Source: CAZKDV01 sp964551645 (lineage in GTDB: Bacteria; Bacteroidota; Bacteroidia; Bacteroidales; DTU049). Taken from it: a DNA stretch of 64,000 nt. Numbering within the stretch: position 1 is the stretch's first letter; each line of letters begins with the position of its first letter. Of the stretch, positions 25,458-34,715 are shown in pieces. Where the stretch lies: NCBI GenBank assembly GCA_964551645.1, contig CAZKDV010000002.1:1-64000 (forward strand). The letters are read 5' to 3'. The translations under genes were made by a program, and so were the position numbers. The notes under the pieces are model-generated. The model was not told the origin of the DNA. It saw only the letters and a list, made by a program, of their open reading frames with translations, and did no database searches.

Positions 25458-26162
25458 ATGAAAGTAAATCGCATATTGTTGAAATTAAGTGGCGAAGCAC
25501 TAATGGGTAAACAAGAATATGGTATTGACCCTGCCCAACTTTCATATTTTGCTCAAGAAATTGCTGAAATTTATCAAAAAGGATTTCAGGTGGGAGTTGT
25601 TATAGGCGGAGGCAATATTTTTAGAGGCATGCAAGGTGCAGCTAAGGGCTTCGACAGAATTGACGGCGACTATATGGGTATGTTGGCAACCGTAATGAAT
25701 AGCTTGGCTCTAAAATCAGAATTTGAAAAAATAGGTTTGAAAGCAATTGTGCTTTCCGGAATTGAAATTTCTCCTTTGTGCCTCAAAATGCACAGTAAAA
25801 CAGCACAAAGTTATTTAGACACAAATTACATTGTAATTATTGCCGGTGGAACAGGAAATCCATTTTTTACAACAGACTCTGCCGCAGCTTTAAGAGCCTT
25901 AGAAATTAGGGCTGATATTCTACTAAAAGGAACTCGCGTTGACGGAGTATATGATTCGGATCCAGAAAAAAATCCAAATGCTAAAAAGTATAATGAACTC
26001 ACTTTCAACGAAGCATACGAAAAAAAGTTAATGATTATGGACTTGACCGCATTTACTCTATGTCAGGAAAATAATTTGCCAATAATTGTATTTAATATAA
26101 ACGAGCAAGGAAGTTTGTCAAAAGTACTTGAAAATCCGAGTTATGGAACTATTATAAAATAA
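25458..26162 (+). CDS. pyrH: Uridylate kinase
   Basis: A 234-residue UMP kinase of the amino-acid-kinase fold that makes UDP from UMP and ATP in pyrimidine nucleotide synthesis. Motifs seen: LLKLSGEALMG at the N terminus, VVIGGGNIFRG, DYMGMLATVMNSLAL, AGGTGNPFFTTDSAAALRA and the C-terminal VFNINEQGSL. It follows tsf beyond the terminator, the common tsf-pyrH-frr neighbourhood, here with a 2TM gene inserted before frr. Confidence 0.97.
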   Translation: MKVNRILLKLSGEALMGKQEYGIDPAQLSYFAQEIAEIYQKGFQVGVVIGGGNIFRGMQGAAKGFDRIDGDYMGMLATVMNSLALKSEFEKIGLKAIVLSGIEISPLCLKMHSKTAQSYLDTNYIVIIAGGTGNPFFTTDSAAALRALEIRADILLKGTRVDGVYDSDPEKNPNAKKYNELTFNEAYEKKLMIMDLTAFTLCQENNLPIIVFNINEQGSLSKVLENPSYGTIIK

Positions 26163-26185
26163 TTTTTATTTTTGCAAAAAAAATC

Positions 26186-26503
26186 ATGAACGATATTTCT
26201 GAAATAGATAACGAAAAAAGAGACAAACTAAGAGAAAGAGCAAGAAGTTTAGTATATTTTAAAAATCATTTAATTATTTTTATTCTTGCTAATATATTTA
26301 TTTGGATTGTTTGGTTCTTTTGGTATTACATTATTAACAAAGAAATAAAATTGTGGGCTGCATTTCCAACTTTAATTTGGTTCATTATAATTATTTTTCA
26401 CTATTTGTGGGTGTATAAATGGACTGCTACTCAATTTGAAAAAAAATATAACAAACTTGTCAAGCAAATGACAAAAGAGAAGGAAAATATTGATGAAAAC
26501 TAA
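26186..26503 (+). CDS. 2TM domain membrane protein
   Basis: A 105-residue protein with a charged N terminus and two transmembrane helices (HLIIFILANIFIWIVWFFWYY region and LWAAFPTLIWFIIIIFHYLW). It ends in a basic/acidic cytoplasmic tail, matching the 2TM family that is frequent in Bacteroidota. In that family 2TM modules can accompany histidine kinases, but here the module stands alone. It lies between pyrH and frr with gaps of 23 and 15 bases, so it is probably cotranscribed. Function unknown. Confidence 0.8.
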   Translation: MNDISEIDNEKRDKLRERARSLVYFKNHLIIFILANIFIWIVWFFWYYIINKEIKLWAAFPTLIWFIIIIFHYLWVYKWTATQFEKKYNKLVKQMTKEKENIDEN

Positions 26504-26518
26504 AACAATTACATTATT

Positions 26519-27082
26519 ATGACAGATGATACCTTATTTTTATTAGAAGAGATAGAAGAACAAATGCAAATGGCATTTACTCATTTGGAAAAAGAGTTCG
26601 CAAAAATTCGTGCAGGCAAAGCAAGTCCTGATATTTTTGATGATATAAAAATAGACTTTTACGGAAGTCTCACGCCTTTAAACCAAACTGCTAATATTAA
26701 TATTCCCGATGCTAAAACTATTGTTATTCAACCTTGGGATAAATCAGCATTGGGACAAATTGAGAAAGCTATTCTTACTGCCAACTTAGGTTTTACTCCA
26801 ATGAATAATGGAGAAATTATTCGTATTTCAATTCCTGCTTTAACTGAAGAAAGACGCAAAGAGTTTGTAAAAAAAGCAAAAAACGAAGCAGAACAAACAA
26901 AAATATCTATACGAAACTTCAGAAGACAAGGGAATGATAAAATCAAAAAACTTGAAAAAGAAGGCGTTCCCGAAGATGAAGTTAAATTAGTTGAAAAAGA
27001 AATTCAAGATAAAACAGATAAATATATAAGTAAAATTGATGCATTATTAGAAAAGAAAGAAAAAGACATAATGTTGATATAA
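26519..27082 (+). CDS. frr: Ribosome recycling factor
   Basis: A 187-residue protein that, with EF-G, splits post-termination ribosomes. The pattern matches RRF: FAKIRAGKASPDIFDDIKID near residues 25-45 and VQPWDKSALGQIEKAI. The long three-helix region includes RKEFVKKAKNEAEQ and NFRRQGNDKIKKLEKEG. Length is normal. It is the last gene of the pyrH run and converges on the minus-strand ureohydrolase gene with 38 bases between stops and no clear terminator. Confidence 0.97.
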   Translation: MTDDTLFLLEEIEEQMQMAFTHLEKEFAKIRAGKASPDIFDDIKIDFYGSLTPLNQTANINIPDAKTIVIQPWDKSALGQIEKAILTANLGFTPMNNGEIIRISIPALTEERRKEFVKKAKNEAEQTKISIRNFRRQGNDKIKKLEKEGVPEDEVKLVEKEIQDKTDKYISKIDALLEKKEKDIMLI

Positions 27083-27120
27083 ACCTTTTTCAAGATTGAG
27101 TTTTAAGTTTTATAGTTGTT

Positions 27121-28161
27121 TTATTTACTTTTTACATTACTATACGCCGTAAACATACACAATTCGTACAATAATCTTGCTCCAACAATTGCATCCCACT
27201 TATCGTTTTTATTTATTGAAGGATTAACTTCTGACAAATCAAACCCAATAATTTGCTTACCTGAATTGCAAATAGATTCGATAATAAACAATGCCTGATT
27301 GAAACTTAAACCTCCCGGAACTGGAGTTCCAGTATTGGGACATAAATTTGTGTCTAAACCATCAATATCAAAACTAATATAAACTTTATTAGGAAGATGA
27401 TTAACAATGTTTTTTACAATATTGTTCCAACTTATACCTTGATATATTTCATTAGATATTTTTCTATCAGAAAAAGTAATTATTCTATTCTCTGATGCTT
27501 CAATAAATTGTGCTTCTTCTGTGCAATAGTCTCTTATTCCGACCTGAATTAGCTTATCAAGCTGCTTCATCTTCATCGCATTATACATAATTGAAGCATG
27601 ACTATAAGTAAATCCTTGGTATGAGTTTCTTAAGTCAGCATGAGCATCAATGTGTAAAATGCCAAAACTATCATATACTTCAGATAATGCTTTTATTAAT
27701 CCAAAAGGACTTGAATGATCTCCACCCAAAACAACAGGAATAATTCCTTGATTGAGACATTGCTTGCTTGAAGTATAAACATACTCATTCATTTGAGAAC
27801 ACGCTTTGTTCACAATATTCAATTCTTTGCTTAATCTTATCTCAAGCTCCTCTCCTTTTTCGTATTGCTCTATAAGCTGTTCGACAATTATCCGCGTTTT
27901 ATTATTTAACTTATAAATAGTATCATTTTGAGGAAGTATCGCAATTGGAAATTTATAAAAATCAGGATAAAATTCTCTATATAAATCTAATTGAAAAGAA
28001 ACATCAAAAATAGCACTTGGAGCATTAGATGTACCTTTACGGTATGAAGTTGTAGCATCCCAAGCAACAGGAATTATCAATAATTTTGCCTCTTGAATTG
28101 AATATGGAAGTCCAAATATTCCTTGTCCTATGTTTTTATCTGGATTAAAATGCTGTGTCAT
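27121..28161 (-). CDS. Arginase/agmatinase/formimidoylglutamase family hydrolase
   Basis: A 346-residue ureohydrolase with the binuclear manganese ligands in order: His in VLGGDHSSP, Asp-His-Asp in LHIDAHADLR and Asp-Asp in SFDIDGLD. The family hydrolyses guanidino or formimino groups. Substrate (arginine, agmatine, formiminoglutamate or guanidinobutyrate) cannot be told from sequence alone, and no histidine- or arginine-catabolic neighbours are present to help. The frame extends 87 bases further upstream, but the ATG at 28161 gives the family's usual N terminus (MTQHFNPDKNIGQG). Confidence 0.85.
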   Translation of the reverse strand: MTQHFNPDKNIGQGIFGLPYSIQEAKLLIIPVAWDATTSYRKGTSNAPSAIFDVSFQLDLYREFYPDFYKFPIAILPQNDTIYKLNNKTRIIVEQLIEQYEKGEELEIRLSKELNIVNKACSQMNEYVYTSSKQCLNQGIIPVVLGGDHSSPFGLIKALSEVYDSFGILHIDAHADLRNSYQGFTYSHASIMYNAMKMKQLDKLIQVGIRDYCTEEAQFIEASENRIITFSDRKISNEIYQGISWNNIVKNIVNHLPNKVYISFDIDGLDTNLCPNTGTPVPGGLSFNQALFIIESICNSGKQIIGFDLSEVNPSINKNDKWDAIVGARLLYELCMFTAYSNVKSK

Positions 28162-28371
28162 AATTAATGATTTTAATGCAATGTTACTATATCCCGATTT
28201 TGTATGTATATGAATTTTGCCTAATGCTGTTAAATTGTTCTTGGTCAATAGTTGTTTTCTATTTATTATGCAATAGGATTAATAAATGCTTGATTTTGCT
28301 TAAAACATTAAGATATTGGTGAAATAATTCATTTTTTTGAAAATTGCACAACAAAACATTATATATTATGC

Positions 28372-29475
28372 TTATTTTAGATATTTTGCCAAAACACTTA
28401 ATACATTTTCGCTTTTTAGGGGTTTAGTAATAAAGTCGTTGCAACCCATCTTTATACATTTCTCATATTCTTCGTTAAATGAATATGCTGTTTGAATAAT
28501 AATGGGCAAACTTGGATTCGCGTCTTTAATTATTGATGTAGCTTCATAGCCATCCATAACAGGCATTTTCAGATCCATTAATACAACATCAATATCATTT
28601 CTTATTTTACACTCTGACACAGCTATAGCTCCATTTTCGGCATAAATTGTTTTTACTTTTGTTTCGGCTAATATAGTTTGAAGGAACATATAATTTACTT
28701 CAATATCATCAACTATCAGAATAGTTTTATTTTCCCAGTTATACATATTTTGAGTTTTGTTTTTTTGATTTATGTTGCTATACTTAATTGGGGTATTTAA
28801 AGTGAAGTGTATTAAATTACAATTGTTTTCATGAGCAAAAGACAAAACCCCAATTTTCATGTGTTCAAGAAGCTTTAAGAAAGAAAATGAATTATTAAAT
28901 TTAGATAGCTTTTGTTGATATATTTCTTTTTTCGAAAAAGGTTCATTGATAAAATCAATCATGTTTGAATTAACATCTTTATATTTAAGTATAATCGAAG
29001 CAAAATTTGAATTGAGAAAGATAGAAAATGTAATTATTTTTTTATCAAATTCTGCTTTTGCCAAATCATACATTTTTTTTACAATTGTTTCAACTAAAAA
29101 CTCATAAGTTTTAATAAAAATATTGTACTTAGGTAATTCAAATTTAATTTCATTATAGATATTTGCGTTTTGGCATTTAGAATTTAACTCTGTAATAACT
29201 TTCTCAACAACTTCATTAAGAATAATTTCTTTTGTGTCTGTTTGCGGAATTTGTATATGCAATAAACTCAAACAGTCGTGTAGAGCTTCTATTGATAAAT
29301 TATTATTGTTTTGTAAATGCTTTATTGTTTGAACCGTTTCTAAGCTATCAATTGTATCTTCTGCAATCTGACTTAATAATTCTTTTATTTCATTTTGATA
29401 GCTTATAATATCAAACTTAATTAAATTCATTACATATAAAGAGCATAAATGTTTAATATCCTTTTTGTTTTCCAT
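28372..29475 (-). CDS. Degenerate histidine-kinase-like module fused to a receiver domain
   Basis: A 367-residue protein. Residues ~1-240 look like a remnant of a sensor kinase. There is a helical region (20-75) where the dimerisation helices would lie, then a segment spaced like an ATPase domain, but I see no H-box His followed by Glu/Asp-Pro and no N, G1 or G2 box. Residues ~250-367 are a complete CheY-like receiver: Asp-256/257 acidic pair, phospho-acceptor Asp-301 in LMDLKMP, Thr-329 and Lys-351 in TKPL. It can probably receive a phosphoryl group but not make one, and it has no DNA-binding output domain. Stands alone on the minus strand. Confidence 0.75.
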   Translation of the reverse strand: MENKKDIKHLCSLYVMNLIKFDIISYQNEIKELLSQIAEDTIDSLETVQTIKHLQNNNNLSIEALHDCLSLLHIQIPQTDTKEIILNEVVEKVITELNSKCQNANIYNEIKFELPKYNIFIKTYEFLVETIVKKMYDLAKAEFDKKIITFSIFLNSNFASIILKYKDVNSNMIDFINEPFSKKEIYQQKLSKFNNSFSFLKLLEHMKIGVLSFAHENNCNLIHFTLNTPIKYSNINQKNKTQNMYNWENKTILIVDDIEVNYMFLQTILAETKVKTIYAENGAIAVSECKIRNDIDVVLMDLKMPVMDGYEATSIIKDANPSLPIIIQTAYSFNEEYEKCIKMGCNDFITKPLKSENVLSVLAKYLK

Positions 29476-29609
29476 GTGTTAGCTTGTTATTAATTACTAT
29501 AAACTGCAAATGTAAGTTTTTTGTAATGAAAAAATGTTTAAATTATGAAAAGAGATGAAATTTTAAAAATTTCAAGTAGTGTTTAAAATCAATCTATAAG
29601 CTCTAAATA

Positions 29610-31766
29610 TTATTCTTCCTCTTCCACTTTAAAAATATTTCCAATTCCTTTTCCGATTTTTTGTATAGTTTCAATTCCCTTATTTAGTGGCTCTGCTGTA
29701 ATATCATCATAGCCTTTATTCACATAATCTTGATTAAATTGTTTAGGATAAATAATAATTCTACTGTTTTGAGAAAAGTGTTTTTCAAGTTTAACGGGTA
29801 AATTTTCCAATAAACTCATGTAAGATGTAGCACCTTTTCTGGCTGAGGTTAAAACAAATAAATCATCTTCGCTTACATATCTTGCCAAAATCAAAAAATC
29901 TTCCCAATCATTGAATATTGAAGTAGTAAGAGAAACCGATATTTTTTCTTGTTTAAATAACTTTTCTATACTGATTTTGGTTTGTTCTTCACAGTACAAT
30001 TGAATAGGAATACTTAATTCTTGTGCCAATTTAGCAATTTTTTTAAGCCAATATTTAAACCCTGTTTCATGTTCGGCAAATGGTGGTATAGTTAAAAAAA
30101 TTCGTTTGTGCGACACCAAAGGCTTCTCTAAATGACAAATAAAGATACATTTATCTGAATTACTCAATATAATATCTAACTTCTGCCCTATTAGCTTTTT
30201 AATTAAGTTTTTGTGTCTTGGCCAACCTAAAACGATGATGTCTGCCATGATTTCTCTTGAAATACGCGATATTCCACTAGCTGCATTATGATCAATAGTT
30301 GTAATAATATTTACTTTTGTCTCAGAAGCCGATGCTTGTTTAACAAATTCTTCTAATTTATTTCTAGTTTTAATGATATTTATTTCCGCCTCCTCATTGT
30401 TAGACACTACAGAAAGAATAGAAATAGGATTTGTAGATTTTTTGTCTTTAATAAAAGAAGATAACTCAAGCAATTTTTCAATATTATCAACCGAAGCTAT
30501 TGGCAGTAAAATATGCTCATTGTGAATTTTTTTAGTTTTTATTAAAGTATCAGAATCTTCTTCTGTTTCAATAACTGCTTTTTTAGCTGCTCTTTCTGTA
30601 ACAAAGGAAGCCACTATGCAAGTAATAAGAATAAGAATAATAGTACCATTCAAAATATTTTCATCTAAGATACCTGCTCTATATCCTACTAAAATTACGG
30701 CAAGAGTGGCAGCAGCAGAAGCCCCACTTAATCCGAAAATAAGCTGACGCTGCGTTTTGGAGTATCTGAAAATAAGTTGAGTAAATAATGCTGCAATCCA
30801 TTTTCCGGCAATTGCAACAACTGAAAGTGTTCCTGCAATTATCCAAGCCATTGGACCACTAAAAAGCACTTTCAAATCAACCAACATTCCGACACTAATC
30901 AAGAAAAATGGAATAAACAGTGAATTACCTATAAATTCAATACGATTCATTAAAGCAGAAGAATGAGGGATGAGTTTATTTAAAGCCAAACCTGCCATAA
31001 AAGCACCTATAATAGGCTCAACTCCAGCTACTTCGGCTAAAAATGCCGCAAAAAACACTATGGATAAAACAAATATATAGTGCGAATGTTTTTCACTTTC
31101 CAATTTACGAAAAAACCATTTGGCAATTCTTGGAATTATCAAAAACATGATAATTGAAAAAATAGTCAAAGACACCCCTAATCGAATCCAAAATTCTTGA
31201 TTTAGATTACCTTGACTTTTGCCCATAATTACTGCTAAAATAATAAGTACTGCCGTATCAGTCAATATAGTGCCTCCTACAGTAATTGCAACAGCTTGAT
31301 TTTTTGAAACACCCAATTTGCTGACAATAGGATATGCAACTAAAGTATGAGTGGCAAACATACTGGCAGTAAGTAAACTTGCATTAAAATCGTAGCCTAA
31401 CAAATAAAAACATACGGGATAGCCTATGGATATGGGGATTATAAATGTGAAAAATCCGAATAGAATACTTTTAAACCGGTTAGCCCTGAACTCATTTAAA
31501 TCTAACTCAAGACCAGCAATAAACATAATGTATAAAAGCCCAATAGTAGAAAAAAGTTGAATTGCTGAATCATTTTCGAGAACATTCAAACCGTGAGGTC
31601 CAATAATAAGCCCTGAAATAATCAATCCTATTATTCCCGGAATATTCAACTTTCGCAAAAGAATGGGAGACAGTAAAATAATGAATAATATTAGCGAAAA
31701 AATTAGAACTGGATTATGAAGTGGAAGAGTAAATTCTTGTAGTAAATAATCAAAAAAATCAGTCAT
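29610..31766 (-). CDS. Cation:proton antiporter (CPA2 type) with C-terminal cytosolic region
   Basis: A 718-residue inner-membrane protein. Residues ~1-400 carry about 12 hydrophobic helices with CPA2 signatures such as LNIPGIIGLIISGLIIGPHG, LFSTIGLLYIMFIAGLELDL and FGLSGASAAATLAVILV. The C-terminal ~300 residues are soluble and look like two universal-stress-protein-like alpha/beta units (HILLPIASVDNIEKL, IIVLGWPRH), possibly nucleotide-sensing. The likely role is Na+/H+ or K+/H+ exchange for pH or ion homeostasis. The ion cannot be assigned. Divergent from the coiled-coil gene across a 268-base AT-rich gap. That gap holds one plus-strand TACTTTTG at 31836-31843 and little else. Confidence 0.88.
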   Translation of the reverse strand: MTDFFDYLLQEFTLPLHNPVLIFSLILFIILLSPILLRKLNIPGIIGLIISGLIIGPHGLNVLENDSAIQLFSTIGLLYIMFIAGLELDLNEFRANRFKSILFGFFTFIIPISIGYPVCFYLLGYDFNASLLTASMFATHTLVAYPIVSKLGVSKNQAVAITVGGTILTDTAVLIILAVIMGKSQGNLNQEFWIRLGVSLTIFSIIMFLIIPRIAKWFFRKLESEKHSHYIFVLSIVFFAAFLAEVAGVEPIIGAFMAGLALNKLIPHSSALMNRIEFIGNSLFIPFFLISVGMLVDLKVLFSGPMAWIIAGTLSVVAIAGKWIAALFTQLIFRYSKTQRQLIFGLSGASAAATLAVILVGYRAGILDENILNGTIILILITCIVASFVTERAAKKAVIETEEDSDTLIKTKKIHNEHILLPIASVDNIEKLLELSSFIKDKKSTNPISILSVVSNNEEAEINIIKTRNKLEEFVKQASASETKVNIITTIDHNAASGISRISREIMADIIVLGWPRHKNLIKKLIGQKLDIILSNSDKCIFICHLEKPLVSHKRIFLTIPPFAEHETGFKYWLKKIAKLAQELSIPIQLYCEEQTKISIEKLFKQEKISVSLTTSIFNDWEDFLILARYVSEDDLFVLTSARKGATSYMSLLENLPVKLEKHFSQNSRIIIYPKQFNQDYVNKGYDDITAEPLNKGIETIQKIGKGIGNIFKVEEEE

Positions 31767-32034
31767 CTGTTTTAGTTTTTACAGTTTTATCAAATCTTAT
31801 TTTTAAGTGTTTTTATTCGACTTTTTAATTTTACATACTTTTGCTGTATAATAATCACTTAAATCAGGCATTGAATACATTGCAAATTTATGATTTTTAT
31901 TTAAAGGAAAAGCTATTTTTTTAGACATTTGCTTCTTATTCAAAGTTTGTAAATTTAATAATGTTTTTTTAGACTATAAACATAATAACTAAACTAAATT
32001 ATTGTATTTTTGTAGGTAATATATTTTTGCTTTG

Positions 32035-33105
32035 ATGTATAAAAACCGCATATTTTTCTCTCATTTTACTATCTATACATTTCACTTTCTATTAATTATT
32101 TTTTTCCTTTGTAGCCCTTTGACTTCAACAGCTTCAGAGATAAAAGATAGAGATAAATTGTACTCTAAATTCTTGAAAAACTATGATATTAGTGAAGATT
32201 TTATTGATAATAAAAAAGATAGTGTTTTATTCCTTTCAAAAACGATATTAGAAAAAGATAATTTTTTGATAGACAGCTTGCTAAATGCTAACATAAAAAA
32301 CATTGATAAGCTAAACAAAGAACATAAAGAAGAAAAAAACAAATTAGAAAAAAAGCAAAAAATAATTGTTATTAACGGTGTGTTTATGCTTGCTCTTTTG
32401 CTAATAAGTATTGTAGTAATTGTATTTTTATTTAACTCAAAAAAATATATTCAAAAACAAAACTCTCAATTAGGAGATAAAATTCTTTCAATGCAAGCAC
32501 AGTTTGATAAACTTGTTCAAAAATCCTCACATGAAATCGAATTAAGAGATGATGCTGTAATACAAATGAAAGAATTAATTAAGCGATTAGAAAATGTTAT
32601 AGAAGCCAAACAAAAAGAGTTAAATGAACTTGTTGAAGTTCAAAATGCAACAACAGATGTATTGCATGCGGAAATAAATAACCTAAAAAACACTATAACT
32701 GAATCAAAATACGCAGAATCGGAATATTTAGATAGGATAAATAATGTATTGTATTATAAAAAGAGAATAAGTGAATTAGAAAAGCAAGTTAAGGAACTAA
32801 AAAATATCATAGATACAGAAAAAGAAGATTTTGAAAAACAATTTGCTGAAAAAACAGTATCTCTTCAATTAGAATTAGCAAATACGAAGAATAAATTATC
32901 ATTACAAACAACAGCACTATCTGAACTACAAGCACTTAAAGAAACAATAAAAAAATTAAACGAAGAAAAAGATAATGCATTATTTGAAAGAGAAACATAT
33001 TTTTCTTTAATGGAAGAATACAAAACCTCTCTTGAAAATGAAATAAAGTCTAAAAAGAAGATTGAAGATGTATTGAAAGAAATTCTTAGTAAACGCAAAG
33101 AGTAA
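32035..33105 (+). CDS. Membrane-anchored coiled-coil protein of unknown function
   Basis: About 356 residues. A signal peptide or signal anchor lies at ~10-35 (FHFLLIIFFLCSPLTSTAS), then a charged region. A second transmembrane helix (VINGVFMLALLLISIVVIVFL) sits near residues 113-133. Everything after that is a long Lys/Glu-rich coiled coil to the C terminus (LEKQVKELKNIIDTEKEDF and similar). Topology suggests a periplasmic N-terminal part and a cytoplasmic coiled coil. No catalytic motif is visible. The ATG at 32035 is chosen over a TTG one codon upstream. TATTTTTG elements at 32005-32012 and 32022-32029 lie just before it. No function is proposed. Confidence 0.65.
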   Translation: MYKNRIFFSHFTIYTFHFLLIIFFLCSPLTSTASEIKDRDKLYSKFLKNYDISEDFIDNKKDSVLFLSKTILEKDNFLIDSLLNANIKNIDKLNKEHKEEKNKLEKKQKIIVINGVFMLALLLISIVVIVFLFNSKKYIQKQNSQLGDKILSMQAQFDKLVQKSSHEIELRDDAVIQMKELIKRLENVIEAKQKELNELVEVQNATTDVLHAEINNLKNTITESKYAESEYLDRINNVLYYKKRISELEKQVKELKNIIDTEKEDFEKQFAEKTVSLQLELANTKNKLSLQTTALSELQALKETIKKLNEEKDNALFERETYFSLMEEYKTSLENEIKSKKKIEDVLKEILSKRKE

Positions 33106-33162
33106 TTTTATACGATATTAGCTTACAACTCAACTATAATACACAACTGCCAAAATAATATA

Positions 33163-34236
33163 ATGATAGATTTTCAAATTGAAAATATTTTATTCTACGA
33201 AGGACCTAATTTTTATCTAAATTCTAAAGCCATTGTTTTTGATATTTTTATCTCTCCAAATAGCGATAATGTCGAACTGTATAAACAAAGAGTTTCAAGC
33301 GTTTTTACGAAACCACCAAACTCAAAAGCAAAATATACTATTGATTTATTTGCCGAAGTTTTGATAAAAATACTCAAAATGAATAGAGATATATCAATAA
33401 ACAAATATCGCATTGGATATAAAAAAGAAAAATATATCCTTGCTGTTGAATATATCGAAAAAAGCATTGCTAAAAGTTGTGTAAATATTGTGAGTGAATG
33501 GTTTTCTGCAATTAAAAACGCACAAGAATTTGATATTATTAAAAAGTGGAACAATTTACAATTAGAACTTGAACTTTTTTTGAATAAACATTCAAAATTG
33601 TATTCTGTAATTGATTTAAGTTTGAGAAATAATATTCCATTAATTTATTCATTTGAGGACAATCAAATTCAGTTAGGATACGGAAATAGACAGCTTAAAT
33701 CCTATTTAAAAAATAATATACAAAATAAAAATTTTACTCAAACAAGAATTCCAATTATATCTGCAAATTCTTTATCTAAAAGTTTATCCGAAAAAATATA
33801 CTCAAAGTTTAAAACATTAAATCCTAATATTTGTTATTCTGCTTTATTGCCCGAAGGAGTATTTTTCAACAATAATTTTATTACTAATACTGAACATTTA
33901 AGCAAGCAAAAAATTATTTTGGAAAATATTGAAACACAAATTGCACTATTTGTACATAACGAAAAACAAATTTTTGATTATGGCTTATTATATTCGGGTT
34001 CAGATATAGTAATTCTTGATAATTCCACATATTCGGAAGATTTAGTATTGCTTCAACAATTACTTCCAAACTCTACTCTTATAGAAGTAATTAAAAATAC
34101 AGTTAATTTAGTTGAAAATGAAAAAATATCCGAAACGCATGTGTTTTCAAATGAAGAAGAAAAAGATAATGCAATATTAATGCTAATTGAAAAATATATT
34201 CCTTTATTGTTCAACAAATATAGTATTCACAAGTAA
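33163..34236 (+). CDS. Orphan homologue of the cyanophycin synthetase N-terminal domain
   Basis: A 357-residue protein. Residues ~1-180 follow the N-terminal domain of cyanophycin synthetase in order: GPNFY at 14-18 (family GPNYW), a helix where that family has IVEHVALELQ, an AVEYIE segment, and IQLGYGNRQ at 169-177 (family VQLGYG). In cyanophycin synthetase an ATP-grasp domain and a Mur-ligase domain come next. Here the rest has no ATP-grasp lysine/glycine loop and no Mur P-loop. The stretch IFDYGLLYSGSDIVILDN weakly recalls a Mur-type strand. It is presumably not a polymerase and may be a degenerate or binding-only relative. It is followed after 11 bases by a flavin-type protein gene. Assignment is by pattern only. 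Confidence 0.55.
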   Translation: MIDFQIENILFYEGPNFYLNSKAIVFDIFISPNSDNVELYKQRVSSVFTKPPNSKAKYTIDLFAEVLIKILKMNRDISINKYRIGYKKEKYILAVEYIEKSIAKSCVNIVSEWFSAIKNAQEFDIIKKWNNLQLELELFLNKHSKLYSVIDLSLRNNIPLIYSFEDNQIQLGYGNRQLKSYLKNNIQNKNFTQTRIPIISANSLSKSLSEKIYSKFKTLNPNICYSALLPEGVFFNNNFITNTEHLSKQKIILENIETQIALFVHNEKQIFDYGLLYSGSDIVILDNSTYSEDLVLLQQLLPNSTLIEVIKNTVNLVENEKISETHVFSNEEEKDNAILMLIEKYIPLLFNKYSIHK

Positions 34237-34247
34237 AACAAAACAAT

Positions 34248-34706
34248 ATGGCAGCAAGTGTTATTCAAAACGAAAAAGAGATAATTTCTTTAATATCATC
34301 ATGCAAAGTGTGTAATGTAGCAATGGTAGATGAAAATGGATTTCCTTATGTACTTCCATTTAATTTTGGAATAAAAGACGATTATATATGGTTTCATTGC
34401 GGATTAACAGGGAAAAAAGTTGATATATTAAAATCCAAACCTAATGTGTGCGTGGTGTTTAGTGGGGAATATGAGTTTGGACATCGTCATCAAGAAGTTG
34501 CATGTAGTTATTATATGAAATATAAAAGTGTAATGATAACCGGAGCAGTTGAGTTTATTGATGACTCCGAACAAAAGCAATATGGAATGAATGCTATTAT
34601 GGAGCATTATACGGGGAAAGGAGATTTTACTTACAATAAACCTGCAATTAATAATATTTTAATTTTTCGTTTGAAAATAGAAAATGTTAGCGGCAGACAA
34701 AACTAA
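34248..34706 (+). CDS. Pyridoxamine 5'-phosphate oxidase-like (NimA-type) flavin-binding protein
   Basis: A 152-residue split-barrel protein. CKVCNVAMVDENGFPYVLPFNFGI and IWFHCGLTGKKVDIL match the FMN-binding half-barrel of the PNPOx/NimA group. The FGHRHQEVACSYYMKYKSVMITG section is typical of the NimA branch, which includes nitroimidazole-resistance proteins and many uncharacterised ones. A redox or heme/flavin-binding role is likely and substrate is unknown. Starts 11 bases after the cyanophycin-synthetase-like gene; converges on aroC. Confidence 0.8.
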   Translation: MAASVIQNEKEIISLISSCKVCNVAMVDENGFPYVLPFNFGIKDDYIWFHCGLTGKKVDILKSKPNVCVVFSGEYEFGHRHQEVACSYYMKYKSVMITGAVEFIDDSEQKQYGMNAIMEHYTGKGDFTYNKPAINNILIFRLKIENVSGRQN

Positions 34707-34715
34707 GTGAAAAAA

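Noticed and set aside
26167..26174. TATTTTTG before the 2TM gene as a promoter
   Set aside because: It sits only 11 bases before the ATG, has no -33 box, and the gene is probably read through from pyrH.
27116..27298. 60-codon plus-strand frame overlapping the ureohydrolase gene
   Set aside because: Lies opposite conserved metal-binding motifs of the real gene and has no independent support.
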